From NCBI GenBank assembly GCA_949825065.1, contig OX463844.1, positions 32,961,414-33,025,413 of the forward strand: a stretch of DNA of 64,000 nt, read 5' to 3'. This document shows, piece by piece, positions 43,721-55,439 of the stretch; the stretch's first letter is position 1, and the number at the start of each line of letters is the position of its first letter. The notes under the pieces are model-generated. The model searched no databases. It was not told where the DNA came from and saw only the letters and a program-made list of their open reading frames with translations. Position numbers and translations under genes: made by a program. Origin of the DNA: Odontocerum albicorne. Taxonomy: Eukaryota > Arthropoda > Insecta > Trichoptera > Odontoceridae.

Positions 43721-44950
43721 ATATTTATCTATTACATATGGAATTGTTTTTCTATTACAGTTTTGAATAACTGAAAAAAAATGTGTGAAGCAGAACTTGC
43801 TAATCATATCAATGTTGATATGGACTATGGAACAATTTACTCCTAATTAAAAGTCCCAGAACAAGTCATGAGTAGAAAGTGCACAAAGTGAAAAAATATA
43901 TAATTTTCAAAATAAAGGAAAATATTTCATTTTTCGCAGAAAGAGATTTATTTCATTTTAATTATTATTGACTATCCTTCAGATTGATTTAAAAAAAAGA
44001 TTGTATTGGCACTGTGAGACTTAATATGTTAGTTTTATAATCTCAAATGTAATATGTTTCAATTTTATTTTTTATGAGACCTTTTTTGCTTTGGGTTTGC
44101 ATTGACGTATTGTTAATAATCTTCAGGTTTGCATTGATATAATATTGGTAACCCTAGTCAAGTCATAAAACCTAATATATAAAAAAATCGTATTATAAAA
44201 AATCTTCATAAGCTATCGCAATTTCTTATAAAAATGCTTGGTAAACTCTCGTAATTTCTTATCCAAAAACAATTTCTCATTCTTGGGGAAACACGTGTAC
44301 GAGTATTTAATATTATAAATAAAAATGAAGGTTCGATTTTATGGGTGTTTTTAAAAAAAATAAGTAATGAGTAAAAAGGTCGATTCACCCTACCTTTTTT
44401 TGTGATAGATATGTTAGTGAATAAGAACAATCATTAGGTGATGGTATTATTCCAGATTTAATTGTGATAGTATGTCACATCAAACCCAAATGTCTTTATA
44501 CCCTTGTATATTACTAGTCACTTTTGAGTTTTATTTTATTTGTTACTCCTGTTTAAAAAAAACAACTAAACCTTCAAACGTTATAATATTAGGGGGATTT
44601 TAACCCTAAGGTTGGAAACAAACGTTTGCAGAGACAGCTTTGTTCTCTCGAATTATTTTTGATCCGATTACAGACGAGATCAATGCGAACGTATTTTATT
44701 ACATTTTCCTCGTAAAATTTTACGCTTTCATAAAGTAATATTAAGTTTAAATGGAAAATTTAGTTGATTCTATAGGCTTTTCTTCAAATAGCAAACTTAT
44801 AAACGATGCGCAGGGCAGTAAAAACTGTAATAAAAATAAATTTTTCGTATCGATATCATGGTGTATACTTTTGCTTCTCAATCCATTAAATATAATCAAT
44901 TTATTTTAAAAGTATTGTAAGTAACCGTCTTATATTAATAATTTCACTCA
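43721..44950. other. no recognised gene
   Basis: AT-rich, with stray units of the preceding repeat at 44215-44265 and a short GGTTTGCATTGA duplication at 44093-44140. Confidence 0.45.
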
Positions 44951-44952
44951 TT

Positions 44953-45297
44953 CGTGTGGTGCTTCTCAAGATATGATATATGAATCCAACACGTGGAGAT
45001 GTTGAAGAGCGTGACGGGAAGAAAATATTGTCTTCGGTTCCAGTAATCATGCCTTTGGTTTAAGAACTACTGGAGAAAGGGTGAAACTCAGTTCCCTATC
45101 GTTCGTGTTTGAAATACTTTTTCATATTGACAGTCAACAAAACTTGCAGACTTCTAGTGCGTACGTGTAATGCTATAAGACAAACTCTTTAACCGAACGG
45201 GGACAATTTTTCATTCGTTTTTTTCGTTCCACCGGGAATTGAACCCGAATCCCCCGAGTGACTAGTCTCATATTAACTAAACCGCCGAGGTCGTCTA
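44953..45297 (-). mobile_element. SINE-3 copy, full length
   Basis: This is the most complete SINE-3. The antisense head lies at about 45230-45297 (GGGAATTGAACCCGAATCCC, CCGAGTGACTAGTCTCATAT, AACTAAACCGCCGAGGTCG). It is joined through a T-rich linker to the body (reading back: CACTTGTACGTAC region, GAACTACTGGAGAAAGGG, GTCTTCGGTTCCAGTAATCA, GATGTTGAAGAGCGTGACGG). Its layout supports a tRNA-derived SINE of about 340 bp. The acceptor stem does not pair. Confidence 0.7.
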
Positions 45298-45519
45298 ATA
45301 AATGATAATTCAAACCATACTTATCAATGTTATTCTAATATCACAATCGTGTAAATGTTTTTTTTTGTGTATTTATTACGAGTACATTGTTAACTTTTTA
45401 ATGTTTTTTTACTTCTTGTTTAATTAATTCACAAAAATGTAATATTTAATCATAATAAGAATTGTCACATTGTTTATTCTGTATTTACGGAAAAAATGCA
45501 AAAAGGTAGGCTTATTAGA

Positions 45520-45790
45520 TATATGGGTGGCGTGTGCAGCTTTAGGAAGCACTTAAAGATAACGATTTTCGGGAGGTCTTATTAAAATTGATGATATTTT
45601 ATGAATACTACACAATGCACGACACTACACCTTAAGCTGAATATGTTACTTATCAGAAGATCTATAAAGTCTTTCCTTGGTAGTTTTTTTGCGATTTTTT
45701 AAAACTATTTTTTAATATGTTTAATCTGTCAATAATAGTGGGTTCGAATACGTCTTGAATATGATAAGTCCAGACTGTCATGATAACAAA
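45520..45790 (+). repeat. Rep-C copy
   Basis: ATATATGGGTGGCGTGTGCA, GCTTTAGGAAGCACTTAAAG, GGGAGGTCTTATTAAAATTG, CAGAAGATCTATAAAGTC, TTTTTTTGCGATTTTTTAAA, TCTGTCAATAATAGTGGGTT and CGAATACG run in the same order as at 55.44-55.85 kb. No coding frame. The gap before the CTGTC block holds no 43-bp array here. Confidence 0.65.
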
Positions 45791-46775
45791 AAATTGACGT
45801 TTTTTTCTGGATTGAGATATCAAGGGTTAATTTATTTACGCCAGTGCTAAAACGTTACTTGTTTAAGGCTGTGTGGCTCCTTAAAAATCGTATTTTTAAG
45901 TCACGAAACAATATTTTTCTTTGACGTGCTTTCTTAATATTCAAGTGACTACAGCTTTCACACTACTTTCGGCACAAAACGTCCCATATTAGGTCCTGAC
46001 AATTATGGAAAGCCTGTAAATTAAATTGTGTACATGTTAAGAGTAAAATAATTTATTTACGCTCGTCATACGAGTACATCTACGAAACGCTTTTGAAGAA
46101 ACACTAGTTCAAAGAACCCCCAAGAAGTTAGAGATGTACATAAAACTAGAATGGAAAAGAATAAGTGCATGCGATAAAGTTATTGCTTTATGGCATTGAA
46201 ACTTTTATGACGGCAATGCTCATATTTATATTATATTTACCATGTTGGCTATCGAAAAGGAGCATTATTAGTTAAAATGCTGTTCATTCAAATTTTACAT
46301 TCTTAATAAAGCTATTGAAATAAATTTACATATATCACAATGTTCTACATTTACGTATTTTTGTAGTTTTTTAACTTTTTTATTTGCCATTCAAACCAGC
46401 GTTAAACGGATTGAATCAATTTTACTTGGAATTAAATCAATTATCTAATTTTACATCTTAGACGTATGTTCACAACGAATGGCAATGCGAAATGCAATAT
46501 TGAAAGAAGAGTAAGTAGCAGCGGACAATAGAGTGAATGGTAAGTTATATAATGTATCCATAAGTGCTGTTCCTCAGAAGTAAAGCTGGCTGATCATACT
46601 GAAATTCTGGTTTCAACCTTATGATATGCAAACGTGACACGTATTTAGCAAAAAAAGTGATGAACGTAAGATAAATGCGGTACAAATTAGTCTTGCAAAG
46701 AAATTTTGGAAAACAATGTATGACAATAAGGAATGAGATTTCATCTTCTTTCAATCAGTATTCTTTCTGCAAGGA
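45791..46775. other. no recognised feature
   Basis: AT-rich. Weak LINE-A-like words occur near 46.48-46.52 kb but cannot be aligned with confidence. Confidence 0.4.
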
Positions 46776-46779
46776 AACA

Positions 46780-47120
46780 ACACAAATAGAGAGAAGATGC
46801 CGTGCTTTAAATGAATAAAATAGCATTGAGATACGAGTAGTTCGGCCACGAAGAAATAATGAATGATGAAATATGAAAAACAATAATCTGCACTAGTAGT
46901 AAAGACGTTAGGAGAAGTTCGGGAAGACCTAGAAAAATGTGGCACGATCAAATAAATGAGATTCTGAAATAGGGAAGAGTGAAAAGCTTTTATAATAGAA
47001 GAGTATGGTATGTGTGTCGGGGTGTATGGAAATGACGAAAGCGAAAGATGTGTGCCAGGAAGCGGAGATCTGTTATCTTTGCCTTCCTCAATAGGTACTT
47101 GGCGTGATGATGATGAATCC
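46780..47120 (+). repeat. LINE-A related element, subtype 2
   Basis: GAGATACGAGTAGTTCGGCC, AGTTCGGGAAGACCTAGAAA, ATGTGGCACGATCAAATAAA, TGAGATTCTGAAATAGGG, CGAAAGCGAAAGATGTGTGC and ACTTGGCGTGATGATGATGA match 27.33-27.77 kb. A short in-frame stretch reads RRSSGRPRKMWHDQINEILK. The terminal GATGATGATGAAT fits the simple-repeat ends of RTE-type LINEs. Confidence 0.6.
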
Positions 47121-47554
47121 TCTTCTTAACTTAGAAATATTGTCAAAATTTTACTGCGATCCGTCGTCACTACTATTCTTTTCACACTCAGGTTTTTAAC
47201 CAACGGAGATGGAGTCCCTTTGGGCATTTCCTTCTTCGGTACTTCGTGACATTACGCTAAAAAATAAAGAAGATTTCGATCTTCTAGTCTAGATCGTACT
47301 GGATGGGGACTTATTTGGTCCCCCATAACAGCGTGGTGGGTGGTGGGGTCAAACTGAACTGATTTTCCTTAATAAAAATACACAACCAACAGAAAACTCG
47401 AGTACTCTCGGTTTCTTTAATATTTTTTACGTGTCGTTAAAAAAATTGAAACCTTGATAATCTAAGTTATTTTAAATTTTTGAAAGGTGTTTGAAAGTTA
47501 TCATGGAGGTAATTATGAACCTCCTTATGTTATCATACCTTTTCGGGTATACTT
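47121..47554. other. no recognised feature
   Basis: Includes a GGTGGGTGGTGGGGTC stretch near 47.34 kb. Nothing classified. Confidence 0.4.
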
Positions 47555-47727
47555 TAGCAACATTTTTTTAAAATAAATATGAGTGAAGTGTTAGGTATTC
47601 TTATGCTCTCGAACACTAGGCGGAATAAGTGTTTGTGTCGTTTGAGGGGAGTAGTATAGCGTGGGGGTTCGAACCGAGGACCTTCCGCATGGAAGTCCAG
47701 TGCGTTACCACGCGGCCGTGCACCTAA
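47555..47727 (-). mobile_element. SINE-2 copy
   Basis: On the minus strand the tRNA-like head is GGTGCACGGCCGCGTGGTAA, CGCACTGGACTTCCATGCGG, AAGGTCCTCGGTTCGAACCC (A- and B-box-like). It is followed by CACGCTATACTACTCCCCTC, CACTTATTCCGCCTAGTGTT, CGAGAGCATAAGAATACC and an A-rich end. One other copy occurs at 54.19 kb. The acceptor end is not paired, so it is not a tRNA gene. Confidence 0.7.
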
Positions 47728-47930
47728 ATTATTATGCAATTTTAGCATACTTTAGCATATTATAGACAAAGGTTTTTTAAAAATTGTTTTACCTTGCTAC
47801 ATCTAATTTACAAAGCATATCGTTAATTTAAACGGATTTAATTTGAAAATAATGTTCATCCCCGTTTTTATGCTACACAATTTTAAGTTTCCTCAATTGA
47901 GTTTCATTGCTGGTGTATGTTAAATCAGTG
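47728..47930. other. no recognised feature
   Basis: AT-rich spacer. Confidence 0.45.
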
Positions 47931-48356
47931 GTGCGCAACCGGGGGGTCGCCAAAATATATAAGGTGCTTTTAAATAAAAAATATAACCGTGAGACTGAAA
48001 AATTAATACTCCGCTTATCCAGAAAATGATTACTTTTATTCGTCTCTATTTATTTGTACGAAACTGCACTTTCGGACCTTACTGTAATAAGCAAGTATTC
48101 TTCCAAAATTAATGTAGAAGTAGATATAAGGGTTGCCATTTCAATTATTGAGCCAAATATGGAATGGTTTATATCGAAGATTCATCCTAAAATTTCATAC
48201 TAATTGTAATATACTGTTGTATGTTACGCATAGCTGAATAAATAAAGCAGGACAATAATTGTATTTCTGTGATTCATTTACATGGGGGTTTGTATAAGGA
48301 TTATACTGCAAATAGGGGGCCGAAGGTGTAAAAAGGTTGAGCGTCACTCTCTAAAA
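47931..48356. mobile_element. short hAT-like nonautonomous element
   Basis: The left end CAGTGGTGCGCAACCGGGGG and the right end AGGTTGAGCGTCACTCTC (reverse complement GAGAGTGACGCTCAACCT) are related terminal repeats. GGGGGGTCGCC and AGGGGGCCGAAGG lie just inside. This is the usual form of hAT-type CAGTGGTTCTCAACC ends. About 425 bp with no transposase frame. Confidence 0.6.
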
Positions 48357-48912
48357 TGAACAATATTATGTTCATTGTGTACATGGATTCTTAAAGTACA
48401 CTATATCCCTAAGTACTGGTGATAGTCTGACAAATAATCAAGTAAAGTAATTTTTTTGTAATAAACGACTTTTTATTATGAAATTTTTATTATTGTTGCC
48501 ATTGTAACTGTATTTTTGTGAATTGCCTCGGATAGAGCAACCGGATGTCTTCAAGACTGTCTATCTAAGTTTGACGAAATTAGTTGAGCGTAATTCAAAA
48601 ATTTTCATGACTTTTTACTGGTTTTGAAAGACGTATTTAATATTTTCGTATTAAAAATTTGTTATTTCGTATTAAAAACCACAAATAGACCTACATGTAT
48701 GTATATATGCAAAAAGGACCCAACCTACATAACATTTGAAATATTGAATAAAAATACCTGCCTAAATCTCCTATGTATGAAAATATCAAACCATTATAGG
48801 GTTTTCAGACTTAAATTTTAGTCTTGTCACTAGTACTAAGCAATGTCACGTTTTCGCTACTATCTCAGAACAGGGGAAAATGTAGATTGGATCCTTTTTG
48901 CTCAAATAATAT
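48357..48912. other. no recognised feature
   Basis: AT-rich, nothing supported. Confidence 0.45.
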
Positions 48913-48913
48913 G

Positions 48914-49404
48914 TTGTCCGGAAAGAAGTTACGTATTTTTCGGATAGATGTCGTTAGGACAAAATATTCGTTGCTAATTTCATTCAAAACGTGCTGAATG
49001 TATAATATATTTTTACTAAACATTATAGTTGAGTGCATTTTCTGCCATCAATAAGAAGATGGAATAAAATAAGTGGTTTTATTTCTATTGTTGATACTTT
49101 TTTTATACCGTACACAAAAATAAATACGACACAGTTAAATAAAGATATGTATTGTATGGCGATGATGCAGTAAGCGATCGCGTGTGTCAAATGTAGTTTA
49201 AACAGTTCTGTAAAAGTGATGTATTCGAAGATGGTGTCCGCCCTGGAATGCTGATTACCACCGACGACGATCAAATCAAGGCATGGTTCGAGAAATATCA
49301 GCGTTCTACTAAACGAGAGATTGCCGATAAACTGAAAATATCGAAAACCATCCTCCACGAGCATTCGGTATAATTTTGCGTTTGAATTTGACCTTTCCGG
49401 ATAA
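48914..49404 (+). mobile_element. short mariner-like element with a helix-turn-helix remnant
   Basis: TTGTCCGGAAAG at 48914 and CTTTCCGGATAA at 49393-49404 are inverted repeats with one mismatch. Inside, 49252-49372 reads LITTDDDQIKAWFEKYQRS and then TKREIADKLKISKTILHE, which resembles the second helix-turn-helix region of mariner transposases (TDDNI…ENRRLTVREIADELGIS…). It is stopped by TAA at 49372-49374. No catalytic region is present. Flanking TA duplication is not clear. Confidence 0.45.
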
Positions 49405-49959
49405 TCCAATACTAATAAAAAAAGGAAATATATTCTAAACGAATTTCAGTAATACTTTTAGATATATTTCAGTCGAGTCATTCGTTATTGCAGTAGAGTT
49501 AATATTTTAGAAAACGTGTTCCAAGACTTTATATTCCCCTTTGTATTCGTGTTTAAACGGTGAAAGGGGTAATGAAGACAACATTATGAACTCACCCTCA
49601 GATATACAGGGATTTCGCAAAAAATGTAGCCACACGAGTGTCGCAAGAAATGTATCCACACTTTAATAGCTGGTAACTTGCTGATTTTTGTTTGTTTTAA
49701 ATTTAACCGTTGATAAATAATGACTGAAACCAGACTAAGTTTTAAACAAAGAAAGTTTATTTTGAAGTGCTACTGGAAGTACGAAATCGAGGTAGTAGAC
49801 TTTTTTTTTTGGGGATTTCTCAAGTATAAAAAAATACATTTATGTAGTTTATTGCGAACGTTGAAAGGGAACTGTATGCTAATAGTATATACAGACTTTA
49901 TAATAATTAAAATTGTGGATACTTTTTTTGCGAAGTCCTGTATACTAGTTTTAACTACA
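49405..49959. other. no recognised feature
   Basis: A CACTTTAATAGC/ATGTAGCCACACG stretch near 49.61-49.67 kb and a short frame from 49720 are not classified. Confidence 0.4.
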
Positions 49960-49961
49960 TA

Positions 49962-50889
49962 CTACCTTGATCAAAAAGTGTTTGGACCGGCCACCGTGTG
50001 GCGCTGTCAGTCACCCGATTGGAATTCTTTTTTTTTTGTTAAGTTACCACGTCTATCATTGACACTTCCCTCCAAATTTCAGCGTCATAGCTTAACATTT
50101 GTAAAAGTTACGCTGTACTGAGTACATCTACCTTTGTGCGTGCTTTCGATTTTTTACAAGTTTGAAAATAGCATCAACTGTGCATCAACGAGTTTGCATT
50201 AAATTTTGTGTGAAAAACGGATTTAACGGTCCGCAGACCTTGGAAATGTTGGAGAAGTGTTTTTTGGTGGCACGAACGCTTCAGCAGTGGTCGTGAGTCG
50301 GTCGAAGATGACGAATGCAGTGGCAGTCTAAAACCGATGAAAACATCGATAAAATCAAAGAAATGTTGGCCGAAAACCGCAAATTGACCAGCAGAGAGCT
50401 GGCAGAGGACTTGAACATCGCTTATGGATCCGATCAAGACATTTTGGTTAGTGATTTGAACCTCAGACGTGTCGCTGCAAAACTGGTGCGTAAACACCTC
50501 AATTTCATGCAAAAAAAGGACCGCTTTGAAATCGCGAAAGACATGATTTCCATGAGTTTTTGACCAAAAACAACACGAATACTATCCAGCAGCCTTTGAA
50601 ATCACCTGATTTGGCTCCCTGCGACTTTTTCCTGTTCAACCGACTTAAAAAACCGCTTCGCGGAACGCGTTACAGCACCCGAGAGGATGTAATAAAAAAA
50701 ATCGAAGACGGCTCTGATGGACATACCGAAAATTGAGTACCAGCGGTGTTTCGAGGATTGGATCAAGCGCTGGCGTAAGTGCGTTGCAGTCGATGAGGAG
50801 TACTTTAAAGGGGACCATATCGATTTTGATGAATAAACTTGTATTTTCGATTTTATGAATAAAGTCCTAAAACTTTTTGATCAAGGTAG
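49962..50889 (+). mobile_element. internally deleted mariner, perfect terminal inverted repeats
   Basis: An 18-bp perfect terminal inverted repeat (49962-49979 and 50872-50889, CTACCTTGATCAAAAAGT) is flanked by TA at 49960-49961 and 50890-50891, as mariners require. The element is 928 bp; complete mariners are about 1.3 kb. The middle of the transposase, including the first two catalytic aspartates, is missing. The ends are intact, so it could still be moved by a related transposase. Confidence 0.9.
50168..50836 (+). pseudogene. mariner transposase remnant, catalytic centre deleted
   Basis: The expected start ATG is ATA at 50168. N-terminal helix-turn-helix pieces follow: VCIKFCVKNGFNGPQTLEM, FWWHERFSSGRESVEDDE (shifted), then NIDKIKEMLAENRKLTSRE and LNLRRVAAKLVRKHLNFMQ in the frame from 50315. 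The text then jumps from …FEIAKDMIS to HEFLTKNNTNTIQQP and SPDLAPCDFFLFNRLKKPL, which holds the third catalytic Asp. It closes with a CFEDWIKRW-type end and HIDFDE, stop 50834-50836. Roughly 370-400 bp of the usual gene, with the first two Asp, are gone, and there are several frameshifts. Confidence 0.88.
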
Positions 50890-52245
50890 TACATCTTTAT
50901 TTTATTAGTCGCACATGTCTTGTCCTTTTTAATCTCTCGTCACATTTAATTGTTAATCTAAATTAACAAAACTTTTTTTTCAGATTTCCGGTATACTTAA
51001 AATATTTTCGTCAGTCATTTAAGTTGATTTCCTCACTTTGAAAAAATATATTTCAGTGGTAAGCGTGCTTGCTTTGTTAGGATTTATCCGAAATCTTAAA
51101 TTAACATTTGTTTTGAGCGATGATGAATTGTCGACCATACCAAGTCTCCCTTTCAGTATTTTTTATTGCTAACTTTAAGGGGAATTTGCTGTTTAAATTG
51201 TCCTTTTTTAATATTGACGCGTAATTTCGGTGTGGTTTCTTTTTTATTTTAATATATTTTCAAGTTGAATTATCAATACAATTTCTAACCTGCCTTACGC
51301 CTAGTTAGGCAGGAGAGTGCTTTGTATAATTCGTTGTAAAAATTAAAAATATACATAAATAAATATAAAACATATAAACTTTTGAAACACACTGTTTTAT
51401 CTGAATACGCGTCATAGATTTTCATATTTTTTCTCACATTTCATTCAGAATTGATCCAATCTGGTATATTTATTATCTTTACTCAATATTTTCTAATTTT
51501 CTCGCCATTCATACCATCTTCTAAAATTTGAAGACAATCTAATTTGTAATTTGCGTACGTATTTATTAGGAAAAAAGTATTGTTATAAATTAAAAGCTAT
51601 AACGTTTTAGAAGTAATATCAAGTTTTTAATATTCCACTGTTTGCGTGACCTTGATAATTAGTCCGTGTATTGTATGTTTTATCTATTCCAGTTTCCAAT
51701 CAATATTTCCTTCTTAATAATATTAAAGTTAGATCCCACCAATCGCTGTGTACTCAAGTTTCTAAATGCCAATAAAAATCGATTTCAGACTAGGCCACTT
51801 TTATCTGATCGCTTTTTGTTGAAAACATCCTGAAACTCCCGAGTAGAAAATTGAAACAAAATGTCTAACTTGTCTACATTGACTACATAATCTGTAAAGA
51901 ATGCAACATAAATAACAATTGCTTGCATTTCATGCCAGTACAAGGTTGTCTGCTCTCTTGTCTGATTGTCACAGGTTGTTCGCCACGGAACGATGGCTTT
52001 AGTCTGATTCCGAAACTATTATATAATGCTGCTAATATTCTAGCGTGCGTGTCTATCATTCATTAAGGCTTTAAGTGTGGAAAAATTCCAGGCGGGTCCG
52101 ATTAAGAGGAATTGACAATGAATCTGGACTTTGATTCAATGATCATCATTAACGTTAATGACTTACACATTATTATTTCATATCACGAAATATCTACTTT
52201 ATTATTGAAGAAATTAATCATAAAGTATTTGAGTTGCCTTTTGAT
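50890..52245. other. no recognised feature
   Basis: AT-rich. AATTTGCTGTTTAAATTGTC near 51.18 kb resembles a small Rep-C word. Nothing else supported. Confidence 0.4.
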
Positions 52246-52440
52246 TGATTCATCGATTCGTATGGCACTCCTAAACATAACCGTATTGGTGATGTGCTCA
52301 TGTTGAAAAGCATGGCCGGAAGACAATATTGTACTGGCCCCTATTGATAGGTTCTTCGGGTTTTGTAACTACTTGAGTTTTCGGACGAACCTCGCTTTTA
52401 TTTATCGTACATTGTTACCATACGCACTTTCACAAAGCTA
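52246..52440 (-). mobile_element. SINE-3 copy, head missing
   Basis: The plus-strand form: GATTCGTATGGCACTCCTAA, GATGTGCTCATGTTGAAAAG, CATGGCCGGAAGACAATATT, GGTTCTTCGGGTTTTGTAAC, CGCTTTTATTTATCGTAC. No tRNA-like head on the right. Confidence 0.6.
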
Positions 52441-53299
52441 AAGTCAGTGTTCCGCAAAGTTAAAACCGAAAGCTTCGATGGCATAAAATTTTATTTTACT
52501 CCTGATGAGCACATATTGAAACATTTTTTTAAAAGATTTAATGCCTTGTTTATTAAATAAGTATTCAAATATATCTTTATTGTCATATTTATGGCATCAT
52601 CTTAAATAATATTTTTTTCATTAAAACGTGAGGCTCCTCACATTCAAATTGATCGAAATGTGATTTTGTTATTTTTTTTAGGAATTTTGCCGTGAAATCT
52701 GTACGATTCTCCATGAAATTCGTAGTTGAAATTGATCGACTATTGCCCTCAGTGTACAGTCTCATGGATTTTTGTAACGTGGTGTTGCTTTTATAGATGA
52801 AAAAACTGTTTTTTTTTTAGTTTTTGTCAATTTCATTTGTGTCAATAGCGCGATGGCATTTTTTCTCAAGATTTCTTAAAGACGCTTTCAGCATCCTTTT
52901 AAATAAAAGGACTTGCATGTTTCGCAATAGATTATCACTTTTATTGATTCTCATTCTGCAGGATGTTTTCTCGAAAGAATGAAAAGCAAAACAAGTGATG
53001 CAGTGTGATGTGATGCAAAAATAATCAATTAAATATAATTTGTAAGTTATATTCGTTTGTTCTTGGCATTTATAAAATTCAGTTGATAGATATCAATAGA
53101 ATCCATATCAAATAAGAGCAAGGAAAAGTATTGAAAGGGATTGATAATTTTATTGTTGTTCAATCAGTTATTGTTTGCATTTTTTAAGAAAACGGCAATA
53201 TACTCGTACATAATTTATTGTAGTTTAAATTTTTTCATCTTATTTTTAAATAAAATGAACTCTTATATTGACTATAAATGGAGTAGAAATGCGTGCACT
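52441..53299. other. no recognised feature
   Basis: AT-rich, nothing supported. Confidence 0.45.
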
Positions 53300-53670
53300 G
53301 AGAAAAAAAATAGAGTTACAATGTGTGACATAATACGGAATAAAGTGATAAAGAATGAATGTAACCTAATGATGGTTTAAGATGCAAGAAGACTACCACT
53401 TTGAGGTGGTTTGGATTTGTAGAACGAAGAACTGTAAAAAAAACTAACAAAACAAATATATAACGCAGATGTGAGTGGAAGGCGTGGTAGATGAAGACCA
53501 AAGAAAGTATGAGTATAGTAGGATCAAGTGAATGATATCTTGAAAGAAAGTTATATGGGAAGGTGTATGGATGTAGAAGAGACGGAGGATGTGTATGTCG
53601 AGAAAATGAAATTCTGATGCTCTGCCCTCTCTGATTATCCAGACAGGGAAATGACGTGATGATATGTATG
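53300..53670 (+). repeat. LINE-A 3' tail, long copy
   Basis: ATGTGTGACATAATACGGAA, AAAGAATGAATGTAACCTAA, TGAGGTGGTTTGGATTTGTA, GTGAGTGGAAGGCGTGGTAG, ATGAAGACCAAAGAAAGTAT, GGATCAAGTGAATGATATCT, TGCCCTCTCTGATTATCCAG and GGGAAATGACGTGATGATAT follow the full family order. Residual peptides include CDIIRNKVIKNECNL and LRWFGFVERR-like sequence. Frameshifts and stops throughout. Confidence 0.7.
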
Positions 53671-54079
53671 CACTCTGAAATCTGAATATGTGATCAAAAT
53701 TTAAACAAGCAGTTAACTATAACAAGTGCAATGCTTTTCATCAGAATATTGCACCCAAAAATGCTACCTATGATGTTCGGGCAAATATTGAGAGAAGGAA
53801 GCCTTAGTATTGAGACAAGACAAATGGGTCGTATGTTGAGCTGGTATAGCACGACTGTTTTAAGAAGTCGTCACCTCCAGTCTGTTTAACGATGAATAAT
53901 TAATTTTCTTTTCATTATATCTCAAAATTAATCGTTGTTTTACTTCCATCCATCATTGAAGGTTCTCTCCGTTAAAGATGATTTTTTAACATTTTTCTGT
54001 TGCATGCCCTCGTAGTTGAGGATCCCCTCGCTATACCAACGAAAAATTCATTTGCAAAGCGAAGCTATTCCGTGATTTT
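53671..54079. other. no recognised feature
   Basis: Nothing supported. Confidence 0.45.
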
Positions 54080-54180
54080 TTTAATTGGAAGAGCCGTTGC
54101 CCACCAGCAAATTTACCGGCCACACCGCTATACTGGATCCAATGTCCCAACGAGGGGAGACGATCGGAGTACGTTGGCAT
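54080..54180. other. GC-richer patch next to SINE-2
   Basis: GCCGTTGCCCACCAGCAAAT through to CGATCGGAGTACGTTGGCAT is GC-rich and ends where the SINE-2 A/T-rich end begins. It may be part of another element. No match elsewhere in the window. Confidence 0.35.
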
Positions 54181-54184
54181 GTTT

Positions 54185-54356
54185 TTTCTTTTGAAAGAAT
54201 AGATGTGAGTGAAGTCATAGAAATCCTTATACCCTCGAATACTAGATGAAAAAAATGTCTTTGCCATTCGAGGGGAGTAGCATAGCGCGGGGTTCGAACC
54301 GAAGACTTTCCGCACGGATGTACATTATTTTATCGCACGACCATGTACCTCGATTT
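54185..54356 (-). mobile_element. SINE-2 copy
   Basis: The plus-strand form: AAAGAATAGATGTGAGTGAA, CCTTATACCCTCGAATACTA, GCCATTCGAGGGGAGTAGCA, TAGCGCGGGGTTCGAACCGA, AGACTTTCCGCACGGATGTA, TCGCACGACCATGTACC. It matches 47.56-47.73 kb along its whole length. The head is decayed in the A-box half. Confidence 0.7.
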
Positions 54357-55435
54357 TTTAACATAACGATCAATGTGACGTCGAATCGGTATTTTCCATT
54401 AATAAAACGAATACAGTTGTCAAATTGCTGTAAGAGAAACGGAGAATTATTATTTTTATATATAATATTAGAAAGATTTTCGGCTGTTGATTGACGCGTA
54501 TTTTCTTCATTCTGAAATGGTATTTGCCACTTATTTCAAGAGTTACAAGGTTATACCACTCAAGTTTCAACTTTTTCTTTAGCAATATTATATTGGGTTA
54601 TTTTTATTATTGCGTGATGTTTGTAATATTTATTTACCATTATGCTATATCTCGATTTTTAGTCTTGGATATTTCATTGCCTCTCTATTATCAATGCGTA
54701 TTAACATCATTATAGCGTACAGTTTTAGCACATTTACATGAAATAAGTTCTACCTATAAGTCTTTATCGACAAATACCTGATAGGTATTTGATATCGTTT
54801 AACGATTTCGCATGCGATCTTCGGACAACTCGAGTTCACAGTCTTCATTTTTATAAATGACTTTTGGTCCATTATCTTTACTCCAGTTATTCTAAGAATG
54901 AAAATGTTGTGCATCTTATAGGTGGAGCTGGTATGAAGTAAAAATCGATTTGCAGTAATAGGGTTGTTTCAAATGTAATATCTAATTAGTGAATAGATTG
55001 GATGAGCGAAGGTAGTCAAAGGGCGTCTAAATAGTTGGGTTAGATTTATACGCTCAATTAACCTCATTTCGGTCAGCAACATTTCAGATTGAAGTCAGCT
55101 GGACTGTTGAAATATTTAATCGACGGTTAATCTCTAAGCTTAGTTACTTTAATCATTTTTCATTTATACAAAAAAAGACATCAATATCTCGACGACGTAT
55201 TTTAAAAGTAAAACAGAATAACTCATGCGACAGAAAATATCGTTAAAATGTCTACATCGGCTTATGTTAAGTGTCGTGAACGAATTGATTTCAAACTTTG
55301 TCTCTTTTTATTTAAGTGTCTTCATTGCATCTTTCGAATATATATCTAAAAGATGTTTGAGGTCGATCTCATCTTCGTCGATTTTTTTTTCGAATATTGT
55401 GCCGTTGCTAGTTCCGTGACGTGGAATAGTCTGCC
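54357..55435. other. no recognised feature
   Basis: AT-rich. Several short frames without any recognisable domain. Confidence 0.4.
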
Positions 55436-55439
55436 TATA

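Noticed and set aside
47650..47727. tRNA gene on the minus strand
   Set aside because: The same head and an extended body recur at 54.19 kb, so it is a SINE. The acceptor ends do not pair.
49720..50121. 133-codon plus-strand frame
   Set aside because: It crosses the left terminal repeat of the deleted mariner and has no recognised domain, so it is chance.
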